Shown here in pieces: positions 15,262 through 22,768 of a stretch of DNA of 34,504 nucleotides. The notes under the pieces are model-generated. The model made no database searches, had not been told where the DNA came from, and was given only the letters and a program-made list of their open reading frames with translations. A program made the translations under genes and the position numbers. Source of the DNA: DASSKO01 sp035690425 (GTDB lineage Bacteria > Actinomycetota > Actinomycetes > Propionibacteriales > Nocardioidaceae); contig DASSKO010000027.1 in NCBI GenBank assembly GCA_035690425.1, positions 1-34,504 of the forward strand, read 5' to 3'. Position 1 is the stretch's first letter; each line of letters opens with the position of its first letter.

Positions 15262-16401
15262 TCATCGGTAGTCGACCCGGCGCGGGACCTTGTCCATGGC
15301 CTGGTCGGCGTCGAGGCCGGTGATCTGCAGCAGGTCGACGACGAGCGAGCGCATCTGAGCGAGGATGACCGCGGCCGACAGGCTCGGCGGAGACGCCAGC
15401 TCGACGGTGCGCTCACCCACCCTGACCAGCTGGTCCTGCGCGTGGACGGCCAGCCGGCCCTCGGCGAGCTCCGCGGCGATCTGCTCGACGGCATCGGCCA
15501 GGTGGTCGACCAGGTTGACGTAGGCGACCGGCACCGGCTCCTCGTAGCGTGCCGCCGCGACGACCCGCCGTACCAGCACGCGGGTGTTGCGGATGGCATG
15601 GTCGAGTGGCTCGACCAGCGCGGCCATCTGGCGGACCGACTGCCGGTGGCCGCGTCGCAGCGGTGACGAGGCGACGACGGACAGGCCCTCGCGAGCTGCG
15701 AGTCGCAGGTCATCCATCACCGACTCTGTGGCGCGGGCCCGCCGCAACGCATCCTCGGCGCGGTCGACGTCGCCGTCCTCGGCCCGGTCGGCCGTCTCGT
15801 GCAACAGCACCGCCAGGTTGTCCGCGAGCCGCGCGGCCTCCTCCCGTGGCCGCCGCAGCGGAGCCCGGGGGACGACGGCTGCGGCCACCAACGCGACCGA
15901 GCCACCGACGAGCGCGTCGAGCCAGCGGTCGACGCCTGCCTCGGGATCCGGTAGCAGCGTCGCGACGATGACCGACTGCACGGCGGCTTGGGTGACCAGC
16001 AGGGGGCCGGCATCGAGCAGCAGCGCGATACTCATCGACGCCGCCACGATCACGACGACCTGCCAGACTCCGGTGCCCACCCATTGCACGAACAGGTCGG
16101 CTACACCGACGCCGACCGCGACGCCGATCGTGACCTCGGCGACCCGACGCAGGCGCTGGCCGTAGGACATGCCGAGGCAGACGATCGCGGCCACCGGCGC
16201 CAGGAACGGCCGGGGGTGGTCGAGCAGCTCACGGGCGAGCAGGAACGCGACCGCGGCAGCGATCGAGGCCTGGCCGACGTGCCAGGACCGCGCGCGCAGC
16301 CGGGACAGCCTGGCCCGGGCGGAGGCTCGCCCGGTGCGCATGCTGGAGCGGGCGGCGGCATTGGTGCGCGCGCCCACCTGCGAGCTCGCCCGCGTGCTCA
16401 T
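15262..16401 (-). CDS. FUSC-like (aromatic acid exporter family) membrane protein
   Basis: A 379-residue protein. After a basic N-terminus of about 40 residues, four to six hydrophobic segments follow (WHVGQASIAAAVAFLLAREL, APVAAIVCLGMSYGQRLRRV, EVTIGVAVGVGVADLFVQW, VVVIVAASMSIALLL, ALVGGSVALVAAAVV), then a C-terminal helical cytosolic half of about 190 residues. SYGQRLRRVAEVTIGVAVG is characteristic of FUSC_2/ArAE-type proteins, which in other bacteria export aromatic acids. The ATG overlaps the DUF456 stop by four bases (ATGA), so the two are coupled. The substrate is unknown; ATG 16341 is an alternative start. Confidence 0.82.
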   Translation of the reverse strand: MSTRASSQVGARTNAAARSSMRTGRASARARLSRLRARSWHVGQASIAAAVAFLLARELLDHPRPFLAPVAAIVCLGMSYGQRLRRVAEVTIGVAVGVGVADLFVQWVGTGVWQVVVIVAASMSIALLLDAGPLLVTQAAVQSVIVATLLPDPEAGVDRWLDALVGGSVALVAAAVVPRAPLRRPREEAARLADNLAVLLHETADRAEDGDVDRAEDALRRARATESVMDDLRLAAREGLSVVASSPLRRGHRQSVRQMAALVEPLDHAIRNTRVLVRRVVAAARYEEPVPVAYVNLVDHLADAVEQIAAELAEGRLAVHAQDQLVRVGERTVELASPPSLSAAVILAQMRSLVVDLLQITGLDADQAMDKVPRRVDYR

Positions 16402-16886
16402 GTCGCCACCGCCGCCACCAGCCAGGCTGCCGCTGCCAGCATTGCACCGGCGAGCTCGATCAGGATCGCGAGGCCGACCGCGCGCATCGCGGTGATGGTG
16501 GAGGTCCACGCCGCCCGCCCCGACCGCTGCCGGTGATGCTCCGCGGCGTAGATGCCGCCCACGAAACCCACGGGCAGCCCGATGACGGGGATCGCGAAGA
16601 AGCCGACGACGCCCAGCGCTGCACCGAGCATGATCGAGGACCCGGGCACGCCGGCGTGGCGCAGCCGGCGGTGTGGCACAAGGTACTTCACGACGGCGGC
16701 GATGCCGATCGTCGACGTCGCGACGAGCAGGACGACCCACGCTGCCCCAGCCTGGGTCACCAGCGCCCAGACGAGGATCGCCGCCCAGACCAGTGACGTG
16801 CCCGGCAGCACCGGCACGAGGATGCCGACGATGCCGACGGCGATGACCAGGCCGACGACCAGCTCGGTGACGACTTCGGACTCCAC
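16398..16886 (-). CDS. DUF456 membrane protein
   Basis: A 162-residue hydrophobic protein with glycine-rich membrane segments. VVGLVIAVGIVGILVPVLPG, then AILVWALVTQAGAAW, GFFAIPVIGLPVGFVGGIYAAEH and a C-terminal LAILIELAGAMLAAAAWLVAAV match the DUF456 family, which has no known function. GTG 16886 is chosen because family members start just before the first membrane segment. ATG 16922 is a possible longer start, while the in-frame ATG at 16979 is excluded because it lies inside the long hairpin at 16939-16998. It is translationally coupled to the downstream FUSC-like gene. Confidence 0.82.
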   Translation of the reverse strand: MESEVVTELVVGLVIAVGIVGILVPVLPGTSLVWAAILVWALVTQAGAAWVVLLVATSTIGIAAVVKYLVPHRRLRHAGVPGSSIMLGAALGVVGFFAIPVIGLPVGFVGGIYAAEHHRQRSGRAAWTSTITAMRAVGLAILIELAGAMLAAAAWLVAAVAT

Positions 16887-16938
16887 AACAGACCACTGTG
16901 CCCTACCGGGCGTGGACCGCATGGATGCGAGCAGGCCG

Positions 16939-16998
16939 GACACGAGAATAGCGGCGGTTGCCACCCGTGCGGGTGGCAACCGCCGCTATTGTCGTGTC
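16939..16998 (-). terminator. long perfect hairpin, terminator of the DUF7455 gene
   Basis: Twenty perfectly paired bases (16947-16966 with 16971-16990) enclose the loop GTGC. Eight further positions on each side pair with one mismatch, giving a 28-bp stem in all. It begins 19 bases after the DUF7455 stop and lies before the DUF456 start, the right place to stop transcription. There is no clear U-tract, as is common for actinobacterial terminators. Confidence 0.75.
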
Positions 16999-17017
16999 GT
17001 CGGAGGGCGCCTTCGGG

Positions 17018-17242
17018 TCAGCGCTCCGTATCGGTGGCGGGGGTCTCGGTCAGCTTCTCGGTCTCGTCCTGGATCGACGCCGCGACGTTGCGGATCTTGT
17101 CCGCGTGCTCACGCCCGTGGTGGGCGCAGAACAGCAACTCTCCGCCGCCGTTCAGCTCCACGCGGACATATGCCTGCGCACCGCACCGATCACAACGGTC
17201 GAGGGCGGTCAGGGCGGGACCTGGAACTACTGCTGTGGTCAC
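17018..17242 (-). CDS. DUF7455 small zinc-ribbon protein
   Basis: A 74-residue protein with a zinc-ribbon-like arrangement: CDRCG near 17-21, a beta-hairpin stretch AYVRVELNGGGELLF, then CAHHGREH. The rest is a short charged tail. This matches the small conserved actinobacterial DUF7455 family, function unknown. GTG 17242 is preceded by GAGAGG at six bases. It is divergent from parE and followed by a very strong hairpin. Confidence 0.85.
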   Translation of the reverse strand: MTTAVVPGPALTALDRCDRCGAQAYVRVELNGGGELLFCAHHGREHADKIRNVAASIQDETEKLTETPATDTER

Positions 17243-17563
17243 GTGTGGCCTCTCTCTGAGTTGCTACCAGGCTCTGTCGGACTCAACATCCAACCAGGTC
17301 GAATGATTCCTGCTGATAGAGCCTGCCTGACACGACGATGCTGCACCACCCATGGTCCCCAGTGGCGGAAATTCCAGCATCTGGTCCTTCGCGTGTCCTG
17401 CACCACACATTCGGCGCGGCAGGGTGGTTCGGTTGGGTCATGTCCTGGTAGTACCCACAGGCGGCGTGGATCACCGCTTCGCGGACCCACCGGCGGTACC
17501 CTTTCGGCGTACCCGCCGACGAGGGCGGCCGGATCACAAGCGCACGACCCACCGAGGAGCCCA
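17243..17563. other. 321-base divergent intergenic region between DUF7455 and parE
   Basis: I find no convincing gene, RNA or strong promoter here by eye. It must hold promoters for both divergent genes. A plus-strand TTGGGT followed ten bases later by TAGTAC is too closely spaced to be a standard promoter. Possible short frames overlap both sides with unlikely composition. Confidence 0.5.
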
Positions 17564-19717
17564 GTGGCAGCCCAGTCAACGGCACAGTCAGCGGCACAGT
17601 CAACGGCACAGTCAACGGCCCGGGGAGCCAAGATCGACAACACCTACAACGCACGTCACCTGCTGGTGCTGGAGGGGCTGGAGGCGGTCCGGAAGCGTCC
17701 GGGCATGTACATCGGCTCCACCGACACCCGTGGGCTGATGCACTGTGTGTGGGAGATCATCGACAACGCCGTCGACGAGGCGCTCGCCGGCCACTGCGAC
17801 GCGATCCAGGTGATCCTGCACGCCGACGGGTCCGTGGAGGTGCACGACAACGGCCGCGGGATCCCGGTCGACAAGGAGCCCAAGACCGGCCTGACGGGCG
17901 TGGAGGTCGTCTACACCCGGCTGCACGCCGGCGGGAAGTTCGGCGGCGGCTCCTATGTCGCCACGGGCGGCCTGCACGGAGTGGGCGCCTCCGTGGTCAA
18001 CGCGCTCTCCTGGCGGCTCGACGTCGAGGTCGACCGGTCACCGGCGACGCAGGGCATGTCGTTTCGTCGCGGCGTGCCGGGCGTGTTCAGCACCGACGGG
18101 CCCGACGGTGACTTCACGCCGCAGTCCGGGCTGCACAAGGGCAGCCGGGTCGCCAAGGGCGTCACCGGCACCCGCGTGCGGTTCTGGCCGGACCGGCAGA
18201 TCTTCACCCCCGACGCGTCCTTCAACTACGACGAGCTGGTCACCCGCGCGCGGCAGACCTCGTTCCTGGTGCCGGGCCTGGAGCTGGCCATTCGGGATGA
18301 ACGCAGCCGCGACCTGGGCACGGTGCCATCCGAGGGCGAACCGGCCGAGGTGACGTTTCGCCACGCCGGCGGCATCGGGGAGTTCTGCGATTACCTCGCG
18401 ACCGACGAGCCGGTCACCGACGTACTGCGTCTGCAGGGCACCGCGAGCTTCACCGAGACCGTGCCGCTGCTCGACGACAGCGGCCACATGACGCCGCAGG
18501 ACGTCGAGCGAGAGCTCGCAGTCGACATCGCGCTGCGGTGGGGCACCGGCTACGAGTCCGAGACCCGCTCGTTCGTCAACATCATCGCCACGCCGAAGGG
18601 CGGCACCCACATGGCGGGCTTCGAGGCCGGCCTGACCAAGACGTGCAACGAGGTGCTCAGGTCGTCGCGGGCGCTGAAGTCCGGCGAGCCCGACATCGTC
18701 AAGGACGACGCACTCGAAGGGATGACGGCCGTCGTCACCGTCCGGCTGGCCGAGCCGCAGTTCGAGGGGCAGACCAAGGAGGTGCTCGGCACCCCGCCGG
18801 TGCGCCGCATCGTGTCCACGATCGTCTCCCGCGAGCTGAAGGCGTTCCTGACCAGCACCTCACGGCGCGACAAGCCGCAGGCCAAGGCTGTGCTGGAGAA
18901 GGTGGCCGGTGCTTCGCGGGCCCGGATCGCCGCACGCCAGCACCGCGAGACCCAGCGCCGCAAGAATGCCCTGGAGTCCAGTGCGCTGCCGGCCAAGCTG
19001 GCCGACTGCCGCGCGGGCGACGCCGAGCGCAGCGAGCTGTTCATCGTCGAAGGAGACTCGGCGTTGGGCACGGCCAAGCTGGCCCGCAACTCCGAGTACC
19101 AGGCGCTGCTGCCGATCCGCGGCAAGATCCTCAACACCCAGAAGGCGTCCGTGGCCGACATGCTCAAGAACGCCGAGTGCGGGTCGATCATCCAGGTGGT
19201 CGGCGCCGGCAGCGGGCGCACCTTCGACAGCGAGCAGGCTCGTTACGGCCGGGTGATCTTCATGGCCGACGCCGACTCCGACGGCGCGCACATCAGGTGC
19301 TTGCTCGCCACCCTGTTCTTCCGCTACATGCGGCCGATGATCGAGGCCGGGCGCGTCTTCACCGCCGTACCGCCGCTGCACCGGATCGAGCTCACCAACC
19401 CGAAGCGGGGGATGGACAAGTACGTATACACCTACTCCGACGCCGAGCTGACCCGCAAGCTGGCCGAGCTGGCCAAGAAGGGCGTGCGGTGGAAGGACCC
19501 GGTGCAGCGTTACAAGGGGCTCGGCGAGATGGACGCCGACCAGCTGGCCGAGACGACGATGGACCCCCGCCGCCGCACCCTGCGGCGAATCACCGCGGCA
19601 GACGCCGACGCGGCAGCACAGGTCTTCGAGATGCTGATGGGCAACGACGTGGCACCGCGCAAGGAGTTCATCGTGCAAGGGGCGTACGAGGTCGACGCCG
19701 ACCTCATCGACACCTGA
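17564..19717 (+). CDS. parE: DNA topoisomerase IV subunit B (GyrB/ParE type)
   Basis: A 717-residue type IIA topoisomerase ATPase subunit. The GHKL domain has EIIDNAVDEAL (Glu64, Asn68), DNGRGIPVD and GLHGVGASVVNALS. The TOPRIM domain has EGDSALGTAK, PIRGKILN and DADSDGAHIR, and QRYKGLGEMD lies near the end. It acts with ParC to decatenate and relax DNA. ParE rather than GyrB is inferred from the TQKASVADML wording after PIRGKILN and from the parC gene downstream, with no dnaN, recF or gyrA nearby. GTG 17564 has a GAGGAG four bases upstream; the first 20 residues are a low-complexity AQST repeat. Its end overlaps the converging regulator gene by 14 bases. Confidence 0.95.
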   Translation: MAAQSTAQSAAQSTAQSTARGAKIDNTYNARHLLVLEGLEAVRKRPGMYIGSTDTRGLMHCVWEIIDNAVDEALAGHCDAIQVILHADGSVEVHDNGRGIPVDKEPKTGLTGVEVVYTRLHAGGKFGGGSYVATGGLHGVGASVVNALSWRLDVEVDRSPATQGMSFRRGVPGVFSTDGPDGDFTPQSGLHKGSRVAKGVTGTRVRFWPDRQIFTPDASFNYDELVTRARQTSFLVPGLELAIRDERSRDLGTVPSEGEPAEVTFRHAGGIGEFCDYLATDEPVTDVLRLQGTASFTETVPLLDDSGHMTPQDVERELAVDIALRWGTGYESETRSFVNIIATPKGGTHMAGFEAGLTKTCNEVLRSSRALKSGEPDIVKDDALEGMTAVVTVRLAEPQFEGQTKEVLGTPPVRRIVSTIVSRELKAFLTSTSRRDKPQAKAVLEKVAGASRARIAARQHRETQRRKNALESSALPAKLADCRAGDAERSELFIVEGDSALGTAKLARNSEYQALLPIRGKILNTQKASVADMLKNAECGSIIQVVGAGSGRTFDSEQARYGRVIFMADADSDGAHIRCLLATLFFRYMRPMIEAGRVFTAVPPLHRIELTNPKRGMDKYVYTYSDAELTRKLAELAKKGVRWKDPVQRYKGLGEMDADQLAETTMDPRRRTLRRITAADADAAAQVFEMLMGNDVAPRKEFIVQGAYEVDADLIDT
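17570..17617 (+). repeat. 12-bp tandem repeat at the parE N-terminus
   Basis: Four in-frame copies of GCMCAGTCARCG, encoding AQST-AQSA-AQST-AQST. The copies are nearly identical at the DNA level, which suggests recent slippage expansion of a disordered N-terminal tail. Confidence 0.9.
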
Positions 19718-22082
19718 GGGCCAGGCGCACGACCTCGGCTGGATCCAGGGCCCGCGCGGCGTCCACAGCGTCGTCGTACGCGTCGGCGCCCAGGCTGGTG
19801 CGCGCCGCCTGCTCGGCCTGCGTGCGCAGTGACTCGTCGGGCAGGTAGTAGGCGTACACGTTCGACCCCACCGACTCGCGCAACGACTGCGCGGCTCCCA
19901 ACAGGACGGCGACCCGGTCGAGGGCGCCCTCGGCGCACTCCACGACGGCGAGGGTGTCGAGGAAGTAGGCGAGGTTGGCCATGTCCTGGGTCTGCTCGGA
20001 GAGCCTGATCCCCTCGTCGAGGTAGGTGCGGGCCCGGGCGTGGTCGCCGCCGGCGATGGCGGCCTGAGCCAGATTGTAGAGCGCGACGTAGGTGGACAGT
20101 CGGTCACCGCGCTCGCGCGCCAGCCGCAGTCCGCGCTCGATCTCGACGACGGCGCCGTCCGGGTCGGCCTGGAACAGCCGGACGGTGCCGAGCCACACGT
20201 GCACGAGCGATCTGATCCACTCGCCCGCCTCGCCCGCTCGGTGGCCGAAGGGCAGCGAGTCGCGGAACTCCGCTGCCGCGGTCGTGAGGTCACCGGCCGC
20301 CAGCGCGGCCAGGCCGACGCCGGCGCGTCCCTTGCAGATCAGCTCGGCATCGTGCTCCTGCGCACCGAGGCGGGAGGCGTCCGACCAGTGTCTGGCACTG
20401 GCGTCGAAGTCGCCGGCGGCGTAGGCCATCGTCGCGGCCGTCAGGTGCACCCGACCGAGCAGAGCAGCCGGCAGCTCCGCACCCAGGCACCGCTCGGCCC
20501 GCCGGCGCCCGACGGTGAGCTGGCCCCGGATCCACCAGTACAGCCACATCGCCCAGGTGATCCGGGCGGCCGTCTCGCCGTCACCGACGTCGAGCGAGCG
20601 CTCGATCGCGACGAGCAGGTTGGCCTCCTCCGCCTCGGTGCGCGCCAGCCAGGCAACCTGGTCGGCCCACTCGTAGCCCCGGGCCGCACGTTCGGCGAGC
20701 TTGAGATAGACCTGTGCGTGGGCCCCGCCCGCGCGAGCAGCCTCGGCACCGAGCAGCAGGCTGCGCGCGTACTGCGCGACCGGCTCCAGCATGTCGTAGC
20801 GGCGCTGCCCGTCGACGCCGGCCCGGACGACGACCATCGACTGCTCGACGAGCTGCTCGAGCAGTCCGAGCACGTCCTCGGCACGGACGCCTTCGCTCGC
20901 GGCGGCGACGTCCTCGACGGCGGCCAGCGTCGCTCCGCCGCGGAAGACACCGAACAGGCGGAACAGCGTCTGCTGGGCCGGCGAGAGCAGCCCGTAGCTC
21001 CAGTCGAGGGTGGCGCGCATGGTCCGCTGTCGCTCCGGCAGATCCCGGGCGCCCGACGTGGACGACACGTCGTCCAACCGCTCCAGCAGGTCCTGCGGAG
21101 TCAGCAGCCGAAGGCGGGCGGTGGCCAGCTCGATGGCGAGGGGGAGTCCTGCGAGCCGCTGGCAGAGCCGGCCCAGAGCACGGACGGCATCGGCGGTCAG
21201 CTCCAGATCGGGGGCGACTGCGCGGGTGCGGTCCAGCACGAGTGCACCGGAGGGAGTCGCCGCGAGCTCCGCGGTGGTGCCGACCTCGGCGGCCGGCAGG
21301 CCGAGCGGAGCGACGGCGTACTCGCGTTCTCCCCGCACCCGCAGTGGTGAGCGGCTGGAGACCAGCACGCTGAGCTGCGGACACAACGACACCAGGCGTA
21401 CGACGTCCGCCGCGGCGGAAAGCACATGCTCGAAGTTGTCCAGGACGAGCAGCAGCCGGAGCCCGGCGAGGTGCTGCGCGACGACCTCGAGGGCGTCCGG
21501 CCCGTCGCAGCCGGTCACCTGGAGCGCCCGCCCGATCGTGGGGACCACCCCCGCCGCCTCGACCACGGACGCCAGCGCGATCTGTACGACGCCGTCGGGG
21601 TGGTCGGCGACGAGCTCGTCCGCCAGCGCGGCGACGAGCCGGGTCTTGCCCACCCCGCCCGGGCCCGTCAGCGTGACCAGCCGTGCGGCCTCCGAGCGCA
21701 CCCAGTCGGCGACCGCCACGACGTCGCCGGTGCGCCCGTAGAGCCGCGTCGGAGGCACGACGAGGCCGACGACGCGGGGGGCATGTCCGGCGGCCGGTTG
21801 AGGCGGCACCACCGGGACGGCACCCGTCGCCGACGCGCGGCGACTCGGCACCGACGAGATCAAGGCAGTCCGCTCGGCCGCTGAGATCTCGAGGGCCTCC
21901 GCGAGTGAGCGCACCGTGTGCGGATACGGCCGGGTGCGGGTGCCTCGCTCCAGGGCGCTGACCGCGTGTGGTGTCAGGCCCGCGCGCTCGGCCAGCTCCT
22001 CCTGGGTGAGACCGGCGCGCTCGCGCAGCGCCCGCAGCCTGGTGCCGAACCGCTCGACCGTCTCGTCGCCATGCTCCAGCAC
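19704..22082 (-). CDS. XRE-family regulator with STAND-type ATPase and TPR-like region
   Basis: A 792-residue regulator. An XRE helix-turn-helix at about 10-70 (RLRALRERAGLTQEELAERA, SALERGTRTRP) is followed by a P-loop ATPase with Walker A GPGGVGKT (140-147), Walker B LLLVLDNFEHVL and SSRSPLRVRGEREY. A long helical, TPR-like region makes up the C-terminal 400 residues. This resembles actinobacterial AfsR/GutR-like regulators in which nucleotide and ligand binding control DNA binding. The target is unknown. GTG 22082 is preferred because TACCCT ends six bases upstream; no ribosome-binding site is seen. It converges on parE and overlaps it by 14 bases. Confidence 0.88.
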   Translation of the reverse strand: MLEHGDETVERFGTRLRALRERAGLTQEELAERAGLTPHAVSALERGTRTRPYPHTVRSLAEALEISAAERTALISSVPSRRASATGAVPVVPPQPAAGHAPRVVGLVVPPTRLYGRTGDVVAVADWVRSEAARLVTLTGPGGVGKTRLVAALADELVADHPDGVVQIALASVVEAAGVVPTIGRALQVTGCDGPDALEVVAQHLAGLRLLLVLDNFEHVLSAAADVVRLVSLCPQLSVLVSSRSPLRVRGEREYAVAPLGLPAAEVGTTAELAATPSGALVLDRTRAVAPDLELTADAVRALGRLCQRLAGLPLAIELATARLRLLTPQDLLERLDDVSSTSGARDLPERQRTMRATLDWSYGLLSPAQQTLFRLFGVFRGGATLAAVEDVAAASEGVRAEDVLGLLEQLVEQSMVVVRAGVDGQRRYDMLEPVAQYARSLLLGAEAARAGGAHAQVYLKLAERAARGYEWADQVAWLARTEAEEANLLVAIERSLDVGDGETAARITWAMWLYWWIRGQLTVGRRRAERCLGAELPAALLGRVHLTAATMAYAAGDFDASARHWSDASRLGAQEHDAELICKGRAGVGLAALAAGDLTTAAAEFRDSLPFGHRAGEAGEWIRSLVHVWLGTVRLFQADPDGAVVEIERGLRLARERGDRLSTYVALYNLAQAAIAGGDHARARTYLDEGIRLSEQTQDMANLAYFLDTLAVVECAEGALDRVAVLLGAAQSLRESVGSNVYAYYLPDESLRTQAEQAARTSLGADAYDDAVDAARALDPAEVVRLALRCR

Positions 22083-22088
22083 GCGATC

Positions 22089-22094
22089 AGGGTA
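22089..22094 (-). promoter_or_regulatory. -10-like hexamer of the XRE/ATPase regulator
   Basis: TACCCT on the minus strand ends six bases before the GTG start, predicting a leaderless transcript. No convincing -35 is visible. Confidence 0.35.
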
Positions 22095-22225
22095 ACCCGC
22101 CCGACGACCTCGCACCGACTGTCCGGGGACTGTGCGGACTGTGACCGTGGAGGTGGCCGCACACCTCGACGAGGCTTGCTCCTGTCGCCGCAGCTGCGCC
22201 GACGCCGAAGGGACGACGACGCGCA

Positions 22226-22735
22226 ATGACACCCGATACAGCACCGTGGCTGCCCGCCGGCTGGGAGCACCCGATCCGGGCCCAGCTGTCGACCGGGCAC
22301 CACCTGCGGCCGATCAGGTCCACCGACGTCGACCTGGACATGGTGGCGGTGATGGGGTCGCAGGAGCGGCTGTGGTCGATCTACGGACCGGCGTGGGGAT
22401 GGCCTCCGGCCGCGATGAGCGTCGAGCAGGACCGGGACGACCTCGCCCACCACGAGGCCGAGGTCGCGCGGCACCAGTCGTTCAACTACGCGTTGTTCGA
22501 TCCCGGTGAGACCGAGCTGCTCGGGTGTGTCTACATCGACCCGGCACAGAAGACCGGAGCAGACGCCGAGGTCTCCTGGTGGGTGGTCGACTGGCTCGTC
22601 GGTGGCCCGATCGAGGCCGCGCTGGACGAGTTCGTGCCCCAGTGGATCGGCAACGACTGGCCGCTCGAGCGGCCCCGGTACGTCGGACGAGATCTGAGCT
22701 GGCACGACTGGCTGGCGCTGCCGGACATCGGCTGA
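22226..22735 (+). CDS. GNAT-like acetyltransferase, degenerate acetyl-CoA motif
   Basis: A 169-residue soluble protein. HHLRPIRSTDVDLDMVAVMGS, then FNYALFDPGETELLGCVYIDP and AEVSWWVVDWL follow the GNAT order of strands and helices. The usual RxxGxG/A acetyl-CoA loop is not clear; LVGGPIEAALDEFV occupies its position. The C-terminus (PLERPRYVGRDLSWHDW) is conserved-looking and unlike classic GNATs. It may be an acetyltransferase with altered cofactor binding or a non-catalytic relative. It is divergent from the regulator gene and converges on the p55-like exporter. Confidence 0.72.
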   Translation: MTPDTAPWLPAGWEHPIRAQLSTGHHLRPIRSTDVDLDMVAVMGSQERLWSIYGPAWGWPPAAMSVEQDRDDLAHHEAEVARHQSFNYALFDPGETELLGCVYIDPAQKTGADAEVSWWVVDWLVGGPIEAALDEFVPQWIGNDWPLERPRYVGRDLSWHDWLALPDIG

Positions 22736-22768
22736 TGGCTGCCCGCCACGGTGCCGGCGAGCGTCGGT

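Noticed and set aside
16887..16979. Longer DUF456 start at the ATG at 16979
   Set aside because: This start lies inside the long terminator-like hairpin, and the added residues come from that palindrome rather than from family sequence.
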